Shown in pieces: positions 54,938 through 64,000 of a stretch of 64,000 bases of DNA. The stretch comes from Orychophragmus violaceus (lineage: Eukaryota; Streptophyta; Magnoliopsida; Brassicales; Brassicaceae): contig CM058239.1 of NCBI GenBank assembly GCA_030180135.1, positions 43,225,270 to 43,289,269 on the forward strand, in the 5' to 3' direction. Position 1 is the first letter of the stretch; every line of letters begins with the position of its first letter. The notes below the pieces were generated by a model that saw nothing but the letters and a program-made list of their open reading frames with translations, ran no database searches and was not told where the DNA came from. A program made the translations under genes and the position numbers.

Positions 54938-57900
54938 AAAAGGACAAGGATCGTACAAAAGCACTAAAAGATCAACTGATGGTGAGAAAAACATAAAGAA
55001 ATCAGAAATGCAGTGCCATGAATGCAAGGGATTTGGACACTTCAATAGTGAATGTCCGACCGTAAGGAGACGTGAGATGAAGTGTTTTGGGTGCAAAGGA
55101 GTTGGGCACACTCATCTGGAATGTGTCAATGACCAGAAACGAAGACAAGAAAAATCCATGATTGGAGTAAACCATGATGAGTCAGATGAGGAAAGTGATG
55201 AAGAGGAAGTCAACAACTTTGTAGCATTCCTTGGAATTACTGAATTTGAAGACAATGAATCTGACTCAGATTCAGAAACAGAAGCGGATTTGGTCAGTAG
55301 TAATAAGGAGGTAAGGGATACTCTCATCAAACTTGGACTAGAGAATACTGCACTACTCCAAGAAAAGCAGAGGCTTGAGGCGCACATTGAGTCACTTCAA
55401 GAAGAACTTGAAACTGAACAAAAGCAAAGCAGAGAAAGCGTCAATTTAATCAAAGAGAAATTGACACTGGCTAAGAAATCAGACGAATTGGAGCAAATGC
55501 TAAAGAAAGAAAAAGAGGTAACTAAACAGCTCCAATCTGAGTTAGACCAACAGCATCGCAAAATACACATGTTTGCCAGAACAAAACAACTGGATCAAAT
55601 TTTGAGCTATGGAAGAACAGAATACACAAGGTCTGGACTTGGGTACACAGGACGTTCTGGAGTCACGGTTGGAAAAACTACATTTGTATGTGCAAAGTCG
55701 ACAAATCCGACTCAAGCAGTGTATAACTCATCACCAAGACACTGCTACTACTGTGGAAAGGAAGGGCATTACAAAGCATACTGCTACAGATTTCAACAAA
55801 GGATCCGGCAGCTCAAGAAACTAGGACAATTCAACTGGAACAGGGACAGATATCAAATCTGGGTGAAAAAGGCGGACCTGTATGAAACAGGAAGTAGTAC
55901 AAGAAGTGCTTCACAAAAGGAGATATGTTGCAGTATGGCTTTTGTTACTGAGACATCAGAAGATGGGAATCAATGGTACTTTGACAGTGGATGCTCAAGA
56001 CATATGACTGGTACAAGAAGTCATCTCAAAGACATCAAGGAAATCAAATCTGGCAAAGTAACATTCGGTGATGGAGGACAAGGGGCGATACAAGGCAAAG
56101 GTAAAACAATGGACTCAGATTTACCTAAACTAATGAATGTTTTTCTTGTGAAGGGTCTTAAGGCAAACCTGATCAGTGTAAGTCAGCTGTGCGACGAAGG
56201 ATTGATGGTGTGTTTTACAAGCTATGACTGCAAAGCTCTGAATGACACTGGAGATATCATACTACAAGGAAAAAGGTCAGGAAACAACTGTTACATGTGG
56301 GAAAACAACTCTAACTGTCTTAGCGCGAAGTGTCTAAGTGCCAAGAATGACATTCATTTATGGCATCAAAGACTTGGGCACATGAATGAAAGAAAATTGA
56401 CTACTCTTGTCAAGAATGAGATTGTCCGAGGGATACCTCAACTCAAGGAGGTGAGCAAGACGGTGTGTGAAGCATGCAACAAAGGCAAGCAGGTTAAGGT
56501 CCAACACAAGAAAGTACCGGATGTTCAGACCAAGAACAAGTTGGATCTAGTGCATATGGACCTGATGGGACCAATGCAAGTTGAAAGCATAGCTGGAAAA
56601 CGATATGTGTTTGTTCTAGTGGATGACTTTACTAGGTACACATGGGTAAGGTTCGTTCGAGATAAATCAGATACAGCTGACAGCTTTAGAATCTGGGCGC
56701 TTCAAATGATCAATGAACAAGGAAGGATTAAGAGGGTTAGAAGTGATCATGGAGGAGAATTTCAGAATGAAGCCATGAAGGTGTTCTGCGAAGATCATGG
56801 TATAGCTCATCAGTTTTCAGCACCAAGAACACCTCAACAGAATGGGGTAGTTGAAAGGAAGAACAGAACACTTCAGGAAATGGCTAGAGCCATGATTCAC
56901 GGCAATGATGTACCGCTACGGTTCTGGGCTGAAGCTATCAATACAGCATGCTACATCATTAATCGGGTGTATGTCAGAAGAGGAACAACCATGACACCAT
57001 ACGAGATGTGGAAAGGAAAAACCCCCAATCTGAGCTACTTTCATGTCTTTGGAGGAAAGTGTTATGTATTGAATGACAAAGATCATCTTGGAAAGTTTGA
57101 CTCAAGAAGCGATGAGGGTATCTTCTTGGGATACTCAGGAACCAGCACAGCCTTCAGAGTATTTAATACAAGATCAAGAACAATTGTTGAGTCAGTGAAT
57201 GTCGTATTTGATGATCTATGTCAAATGAAGGTTCCCGAGGATTCATCAGACAGTGAATCAGAACCGGGTGAACATTAAAAATCTGTGACTGAAGAAAAGA
57301 TAGATGAAGTAACAACCTCAGAGACTACTCAAGATAAAGAAACAGGATCTCCGGTGAAAATCAAGCTTAGCAGAACTCAGAAAAACCATCCTGTCTCAAA
57401 AGTATTGGGAGACGTGAATGATGAACGGATGACAAGAAAATTTCATCTGGACTTTAAAGAGATGGTACGATTTGCTTGTTTTGTCTCAGTCATAGAACCC
57501 ACAACGCATATTCAAGCCTTGGAAGACGAATTCTGGATTGAAGCAATGGGGCAAGAACTAGAACAGTTTGTGCGTAATGATGTATGGGAACTTGTACCAC
57601 GACCTGATGGAGTAAACATTGTGGGAACCAAGTGGATCTTTAAAAACAAGATTGATGAGAATGGAATAGTGGTACGAAACAAAGCACGACTTGTGGCTCA
57701 GGGATACTCTCAGATAGAAGGAGTCGATTTTGAGGAAAACATTTGCACCTGTTGCACGACTTGAGTCAATTAGACTGTTCCTTGGAATGGCGTGCATCAT
57801 GAACTTCACCGTATATCAAATGGACGTGAAGAGTGCATTCTTGAATGGTTTTCTTCAAGAAGAAGTTCATGTAGAACAACCAAAAGGATTTGAAGATGCA

Positions 57901-59024
57901 CACAACCCTGAATATGTGTACAAACTGAAGAAAGCCTTGTATAGTCTAAAGCAAGCTCCCAGAGCATGGTACGAGCGACTTACTAGCTTTCTTCTAGAAA
58001 AGGGATATGCAAGAGGAAGTGTAGACAAAACTCTCTTTGTTCTGGAACATAAGAGAGAGATCATCATAGTCCAGATCTATGTGGACGATATAATCTTCGG
58101 AGGCACATCTCAAAAGTTGGTTGATACGTTTGTTCAAGACATGACTCAAGAATTTGAAATGAGTATGGTAGGAGAACTAAAGTATTTTCTGGGCTTGCAA
58201 GTTAGCCAGAACAGTGATGGTATATTTATCTCTCAAAGTACGTATGCCAAAAATCTGTTGAGTCGATTCAAGCTAGATCAATGTAAAGAAGCTAGAACAC
58301 CCAATGAGTACTACAACCAAGCTATCAAGAGATGTGGATGGAACAGATGTGGATGTAAAGCTCTATCGAGGGATGATTGGAAGCTTACTGTATCTTACAG
58401 CCAGTAGACCAGATTTGTGCCTAAGTGTGGGAATATGTGCAAGATATCAAGCTAAACCGAAGCAAGTCTCATCTTGAGGCAGTTAAGCGAATCATCAAGT
58501 ATGTCAAGGGGAACGATCAACCTAGGGATTTGGTATTCAAAAGGATCCAACAAACACCTAGTTGGATACTGTGATGCTGACTGGGCAGGAAAGCTTGGAT
58601 GATAGAAAGAGCACTAAGTGGAGGATGTTTCTTTCTAGGAAACAATCTAATTGCGTGGATGAGCAAAAAGCAGAACTCTGTGTCATTATCTACTGCAGAA
58701 GCAGAATATATTGCGATGGGTAGTTGTTGTGCTCAACTTCTCTGGATGAAACAGATGTCAGCTGACTATGGGATCGATTCAGGGCCACTTCTTGTTCAAT
58801 GTGATAACAAGAGTGCTATAAGCATCTCAAAGAATCCGGTTCAACATTCTCGAACAAAGCACATTGATATAAGACACCACTTCATTCGTGAGCTAGTGGA
58901 GGAAAAACAGGTAGTGATTGAATACATAGTTACTGATTTGCAACTGGCTGATTTCTTTACAAAACCTCTTGATTTTAATAGATTTATCACTTTAAGAAAC
59001 TCAATTGGTGTTTGTGAGATGTAA
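54938..59024 (+). pseudogene. Gag C-terminus and pol of Sirevirus H, several breaks
   Basis: Three CCHC knuckles: CHECKGFGHFNSEC, CFGCKGVGHTHLEC and CYYCGKEGHYKAYC (55743). A Glu/Lys-rich coiled coil (about 55320-55570) lies between the second and third. Protease: WYFDSGCSRHMTG, about 55975. GAG-pre-integrase HHCC: 56357-56490 (LWHQRLGHMNERK...CEACNKGKQ). Integrase: D in VLVDDFTRYTW, D in RSDHGGEFQNE, E in PQQNGVVERKNRT. The frame then meets TAA at 57276. RT: 57600-58300 with QMDVKSAFLNGFLQEEV and IYVDDIIFGG, with a one-base shift near 57738. Further shifts lie near 58300, 58460, 58515 and 58590. RNase H: 58640-58980 with STAEAEYIAMGS and CDNKSAISISKNP; ends at TAA 59022. All catalytic motifs are present; only the frame is broken. 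Confidence 0.9.
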
Positions 59025-59893
59025 ACAACTACAGGGCTGACACATGCACTGACTCATGAAGTACCTCAAGTTCTGATTTGGTTTGGAGTCAAGAAGTCAA
59101 GTGGAAAAGAGCTGCCTGTTATGCCGTCTTGTCTCATATAAAGTACAGGTTTCTCGAGTGAGGTTCAAATAAAAAAAGGAGGAAAGAAAAAGCTAGAAGA
59201 TTGATCTCCTGAGAAGTCAAGTGATGGAATCAACTCATGAAAAAAAAAAAAAATGTGTGTATGACAATCTCACTCGAAGGATAAAGGTTGAAAACTACAT
59301 TGAGACAAGATAAAAGCATAAGAAGTGTGAAAGCTAGCCACTTGGAGAATGATGGCCAAACACAGGAATCTTGTGAGCAAGGAGTAAAGATTGAGTCATG
59401 TGAAGTGTCAGTTCCTGACTCACACAACTACTGAAGAGAAAAAGAAAAAAAAGGTACAATTTATTTTTCTTTAAAAACCGCCAGTTGCTTCAGTAGAAAT
59501 GTGGTCAATTCACTATCAAGTTTGTACCCATTAGTGACTGAATTTAATGTGGTTGATCTAATATTATAATGCATGTTGAAGGAACTAACCAAATGGTACA
59601 AGGGAACAAGAAGAATGGTCGAGATCGGTACAAGTTGGTATGACCAAAATCGATATCCGAGATTATTGGCACAAAAAAGGGAAAAAGGAATTTGAATTTT
59701 AAAATTCAAATATTTGCCCAATAAAATCGCATGCAAAAAGGTAACAAGATATCTGACACAGATTCTGTTTCAGGCGATAAAAGGAAAAAGAAAGGGAAAA
59801 AGGAAATTCATTTCTTTTAAAAATCCGAGGGAAACTTGACTCTTTCTTCCAAAATCCAAAGTTCTCTCTGTTTCAATCGATCAAAAACCAACC
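59025..59893 (+). other. Spacer between pol and env-like region of H
   Basis: No ORF of note. A-rich runs (59240-59252) and repeated GGAAAAAGGAA words (59675-59810), which are purine-rich but not next to an LTR. Confidence 0.6.
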
Positions 59894-61610
59894 ATGGTGC
59901 ATGCCAACCAGAAGAGGAAAAGTGGGGGCTAGCTCAACTCACCCAGCTCAGGCACCGCTGGAACAGAAAACCGCCGCAATTGATTGATGATTCTAGTTCT
60001 GATGAAGGAGGGTACCACCACCCAGAAACCCTAAATATTGCGTCTGAACAAATCTTGGGTTGCAGACCACCAGACCAGCACGAATTCATTTGCCACAGCT
60101 CAAGAGGTAGCAAATACGGAGCCAATTGATGAAGATCTAGTACAAGAGAAGGGAGAGGATGAAGCTGAATCAGGTCGTAGATCTGTACCAGAAGAACAGC
60201 CTCCAAAACAGCCGTCTGATCCTGAAACAGAAGAAATCAAAACCACAGAGTCACCAAAAGAAAGGTAACAAGGAAGGTGATTCTATTCGTGTAGATAATC
60301 AAGGAAATCTGGAGGAGGAATAGGAGAAAAGAAGAAAGATGCAGACGATGGTCTTAGGTGGATTAAGCCATGGTTTGTAGTAGATCCAGTGAATGTAGTT
60401 GAACCAACTGAGACAAACGTTTCAACCTGAAGGAAGTTCCTAAACCTAAGAAGAGGAAAGCTAGAAAGCAGACGGGATCAATGCCGCATGTTAAGAAGGC
60501 TCGTGTTGAAGGATCTGAATCACAGAAATCTGTGCAGATGAAGTCCAAAAAAGAGCACTGCTGCTAAGACTGGAACATCTAGCACAACTGGTGTGGGTCA
60601 GGAAAAAACCAATAGTCAAACCTTTTGTCTCCAAACGATTTCCATCTCGTGAAGTCAAAGAAAGGTATGATCTATTCAAGGAACGTGGAATTTTAGCTGA
60701 GAGGGTAGTAGATTTTGATGAAACCGATAAATGGGGATACCTTGGTCTGATAAACATAGGAATGCTGAGAGAAATTCTGTTGATGGGTTAGTCAGTTTTG
60801 TTCCTGAAATTGTGAAAGAATTCTACACTAATCTGCCAGAACCCACTGCTGATAGATACTGATAATGGGGTTCGTGTGTTCTTGAGGAAGCGAAATGTAT
60901 GAGTTCTCACCAGCTCAGATCAATGCCTGTCTAAGTATGGAACCTTTAAGCAATAATGAGATCAAGAATGATGCAAAGATTGATGGAGTCTCGGCTGATT
61001 CAATTGCTAAGTACCTTACTCAAGGTCAGAAGAAGACATGGGCAGGGATGAAATCTGTTGATCTTCCTCCAAAAGTATGCTTGCACTGACTATATTAGCT
61101 GCTTCAAACTGGTTCCCATCTACCCACAAAAACCATATATCTGAAGACAGAGCAAGGTTGATCTACAAGATAGCTCATGGCATCCGGATTGATTTTGGGA
61201 AACTTGTGTACAAACAAGTGATGAGCTTTACTACTGATCCGCAGAATGATCGACGTTGGCTGATATTTCCAAGAATCATCTCAGCAGTTCTCGAATCACA
61301 GCATCCACCTCGCACATTTTGATGGGAGAAGGAAACTTGTTTGGTCCTGTGCTATACAAAAAGGATCCTCGAAGTGGTTGAAGCCTTCCTCAAGAAAGAG
61401 GCTGAGAAAAAGAGACAGGACGTTGCATCTGGTAAACGAAAAGTAGGCTCATCATCTCGCACAAGAGGTAGATCACAGGCCACGACATCAACAGAGGAGG
61501 AGATTCTGCAACTTGGCTCAGTCAGATTGCCAATCAAAACTTCAATAGATCAACTATCTGTTCAAACTGCGCTACAGGACATAGCTGAGGGGAATTCAGA
61601 ACCTGAGTGA
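59894..61610 (+). pseudogene. Env-like region of Sirevirus H, broken
   Basis: Begins at an ATG in good context (ACCATGG, 59893-59897) and is broken into at least five frame pieces. The recognisable core, at 60591-61320, is the putative plant transposon protein type found in Sirevirus env-like ORFs: SREVKERYDLFKERGILAER, then MYEFSPAQINACLSMEP and ASNWFPSTHKNHISEDRARL. The C-terminal part (61341-61610) is charged, with KKEAEKKRQDVASGKRK. I see no signal peptide or fusion-like membrane segment, so 'envelope' is a positional name only. Breaks are mostly single-base shifts. Confidence 0.7.
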
Positions 61611-62113
61611 TGTAGTCTTCCATCTACAGGACAGAATCCAAGGTAAGTTTTTTGATTCTTTTCTCGATATGAATTGCTTAGATATAAGTTTTTAACTTGT
61701 ATGCTCTCAAGCAGGGGGAGAAACTGAAGAGGTTGACGAGTCAAATCACGATGAGGAGTCTCCTGCTGCCACATGAGATGATGACTCAGATGAGATGACC
61801 TCGAGTGATGCTTAAATGGAGACTTAGGATTATGGGGGGAGTATGGATTTTGGGGGAGTTTCCTGTCTTTGTGGGGGAGTCCTTGTTATGTTTTTGTTTT
61901 TTTGCAAACCAATTTGGATAATGGATGTATTTGTTTTTGCTAGAGTTGAACTCATGTTTGTTTGGTATGTTTTGAACTCATGGTTTGATTAAGAAATGAT
62001 ATTTTGACTTATGATGCGTGATCAAACTGTTTTTGCTTCGGCTATATGCACGTATAAGTTTTTCCTTTGAAGTATAGGTACTTGAGAGTCATACAAGCTA
62101 AAAAGGGGGAGAT
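61611..62113 (+). other. 3' region of H with multiple polypurine tracts
   Basis: GGGGGGAG at 61834-61841 and GGGGGAG at 61852-61858 and 61873-61879, then AAAAAGGGGGAGAT (62100-62113) directly before the 3' LTR. The cluster of near-identical tracts is a Sirevirus trait. Confidence 0.85.
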
Positions 62114-62696
62114 TGAAGAAGCACTGAGCTACGGCATGAGTTACAACAGGAGTTGAGTCAACTAGCATGTGCAACAATGACTGAGTCAACGATAGAAGAC
62201 GTGAGCTGGAACGAAGAAAGATGGACCTGCTAGGAACAAGTAGCTGACAAGGACGAACCTAAAGATGAGTAGCTGAGCTGGACATGAAGATCAGTGAAGA
62301 TACTCAAAGGATGAGCACCGAAAAGATGTTAGGAAAATATGCTTTTTACAAGATGAAGAAAAATGGAAATATGCCTAAAAAGAGTTTAGGAAATATGGCA
62401 ATAGAAATAAGGCAATTGTACGATGATCTATAAGTATAAATAGATCATCTAGGGCATCTGTGCTTGGTGCGCCTTTAGAGAGAGAGATTGCTTTTAGCAA
62501 AAGTTGAGAGTTCTTAAGAAAGGATTAGACTTGGTGTTAAGGGTGAATCTAGAAGGCTTTGAGATCATTGATAGATCGAGAAGCAAGAGAGAGACTAGGT
62601 TGTTAAGGTGAAACGTTTGTTTGCTTTGCAATAAAAAGTCTTGAAAAAGAATATCCTTGTGTCACATTCTGTATTACGTTGTGTCTCACTTTTTCA
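62114..62696 (+). repeat. 3' LTR of Sirevirus H
   Basis: 583 bp, about 99% identical to 53535-54118, with TSD ACATG following. Confidence 0.95.
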
Positions 62697-63072
62697 ACAT
62701 GTCCATCTCCAAACATCGATGTCGGCCACGTAGACATACAGATTGCCGATGACATTTCTGGTTGCTCTGTTTCACCGCTACACCATCAATTCCATGTCGA
62801 CCGAATCCACCAAACCTACTCAAGAACACCATATCGAAGAAAAGCTTTACAAGCTTCACGACTTGGACCAAATCTTGCGCTTTGTAGCTGCTGAATCTAA
62901 CTCTGGATTCAAACGCATACACCATAGAACTCCGTCGGACCCATTCAACTCGATCGGGCAGCGGACATACCGATCATAAGCGCACGACGAGGAGAGGTGA
63001 AGAGAGAAAGCAGTCACCGGATTCTCGAGAGGGGAGCACCGTGGATTCAAATCGATGTGATTCCAAAAAGGA
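62697..63072 (-). repeat. Retroposon upstream of 53386-53534, other side of H
   Basis: Continuation on the minus strand of the LINE-like retroposon whose poly(A) is at 53386. A 79-codon minus-strand frame (62686-62925) partly lies in it, but I recognise no domain. It runs into the sequence gap. Confidence 0.35.
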
Positions 63073-63572
63073 NNNNNNNNNNNNNNNNNNNNNNNNNNNN
63101 NNNNNNNNNNNNNNNNNNNNNNNNNNNNNNNNNNNNNNNNNNNNNNNNNNNNNNNNNNNNNNNNNNNNNNNNNNNNNNNNNNNNNNNNNNNNNNNNNNNN
63201 NNNNNNNNNNNNNNNNNNNNNNNNNNNNNNNNNNNNNNNNNNNNNNNNNNNNNNNNNNNNNNNNNNNNNNNNNNNNNNNNNNNNNNNNNNNNNNNNNNNN
63301 NNNNNNNNNNNNNNNNNNNNNNNNNNNNNNNNNNNNNNNNNNNNNNNNNNNNNNNNNNNNNNNNNNNNNNNNNNNNNNNNNNNNNNNNNNNNNNNNNNNN
63401 NNNNNNNNNNNNNNNNNNNNNNNNNNNNNNNNNNNNNNNNNNNNNNNNNNNNNNNNNNNNNNNNNNNNNNNNNNNNNNNNNNNNNNNNNNNNNNNNNNNN
63501 NNNNNNNNNNNNNNNNNNNNNNNNNNNNNNNNNNNNNNNNNNNNNNNNNNNNNNNNNNNNNNNNNNNNNNNN
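63073..63572. other. Assembly gap, 500 N
   Basis: Exactly 500 unknown bases, a round number that usually marks a gap of unknown real size. Predicted frames across it have no meaning. Confidence 0.98.
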
Positions 63573-64000
63573 AAGGGTGAGAGACTGTGCCTAATGTTCT
63601 TTGTCATTCTTGTTATTTTCAAACTACTTCGTAGTTATTGTACCATCCCTCTCATGAATATTTATTATCTTCTTTCCATGAACTATTAATATAACACTAT
63701 AGACCATGTTGAACTAGATTTGGTTATATCCGATTTTCAGTTATTGGTTGAGCCTCTTTTTTTTTTCACATATTAAATATTTTGTCTTCGTCGTTCGTAG
63801 AATTTCTCCTAGATCTCGGGTTAAGTTACCGTATAATTTATCATTTGTACTTTAGATACCATATTATCCATAAAAACTGTTTGTTTGCATTATCGGATGG
63901 TAGTCGCCAAAATAGATAACTCATATTTGTAAATATTGACGTCATTGAGAATATATTTGAGCTATATGAAACTTGTGACAAAACCCTATTTATTATATCG
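63573..64000. other. AT-rich sequence, nothing recognised
   Basis: AT-rich, with no ORF of recognisable content and no repeat seen. Confidence 0.5.

Larger units (their letters stand above)
53530..62701 (+). mobile_element. Sirevirus-type Copia element H, complete, ACATG TSD
   Basis: Two LTRs (53535-54118, 584 bp; 62114-62696, 583 bp) flanked by perfect ACATG copies at 53530-53534 and 62697-62701. PBS TGGTATCAGAGC is at 54121-54132. Gag, protease, integrase, RT and RNase H come in Copia order, then an env-like region and a cluster of GGGGGAG tracts before the 3' LTR. The long Gag with a coiled coil, the env-like ORF and the multiple GGGGGAG tracts are hallmarks of the Sirevirus lineage (Arabidopsis Endovir-like). 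The LTRs differ by about three substitutions and one A-run indel, so it is young, but the coding region has many frame breaks. Confidence 0.95.

Noticed and set aside
54900..54940. Programmed gag-pol frameshift in H
   Set aside because: The shift falls before the zinc knuckles, inside Gag, and other breaks of the same kind occur later; a plain indel is simpler.
62997..63689. Long ORFs across the gap
   Set aside because: They consist of unknown bases.

Overview
This is plant nuclear DNA, most likely pericentromeric or otherwise repeat-rich heterochromatin of a Brassicaceae species. The evidence is Athila-type and Tat-type Ty3/gypsy elements, Copia elements including a Sirevirus with an env-like region, non-LTR LINEs, a TTF-finger hAT transposon, a MITE and a broken fragment of an importin-alpha gene. 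I see no intact cellular gene, no tRNA or rRNA gene and nothing prokaryotic. Almost every base left of 53.4 kb belongs to transposons nested inside each other.

Layout, left to right. (1) 1-2515: 3' end of Athila element A (+), inserted in the reverse transcriptase of Athila element B. (2) B (+) runs 2516-2992 and 10038-17892: RT/RNase H, integrase, a palindromic repeat array, an env-like (ATHILA ORF-1 family) ORF and a 3' LTR. (3) Copia element C1 (-), 2993-10032, sits in B's RNase H with a CAAGT target-site duplication (TSD). (4) B's 3' LTR abuts an intron of an importin-alpha pseudogene (17940-18528), followed by a MITE (18741-19039) and AT-rich DNA. (5) A hAT element (21182-24559) is inserted at the 3' end of LINE-1 (-). 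LINE-1 continues to 27007 and resumes at 40406-43255. (6) LINE-1 is split by Athila element D (-; LTRs at 27008 and 40405; TSD GTATC/GTGTC). D holds a Tat element G (+, 33561-38533), which holds a nearly intact Copia element F (+, 27873-33560). One deletion, with its junction at 27872/27873, removed F's 5' LTR, the 5' half of G and most of D. (7) LINE-2 (-), 43256-52430, is split by young Copia element C2 (-, 43568-50735; TSD GTCTC; LTRs almost identical). (8) A CT microsatellite and AT-rich spacer. (9) A complete Sirevirus-type Copia element H (+, 53535-62696; TSD ACATG), inserted in the tail of a third LINE-like retroposon, then a 500-N gap and AT-rich DNA.

The strongest leads are these. 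Element-specific palindromic cassettes recur both in the LTR and in internal non-coding DNA of unrelated Athila and Copia elements. C1 and C2 keep an open gag while sharing the same decayed pol, as expected of a trans-mobilised family. C1, C2 and F have a conserved splice acceptor two bases before the gag ATG, and C1 and C2 also have AG|GT just after the primer-binding site, suggesting a leader intron. The Tat element carries a spliced antisense ORF. The env-like ORF of B has a gene-like leader exon and intron. All assignments come from reading the sequence; no database search was run.
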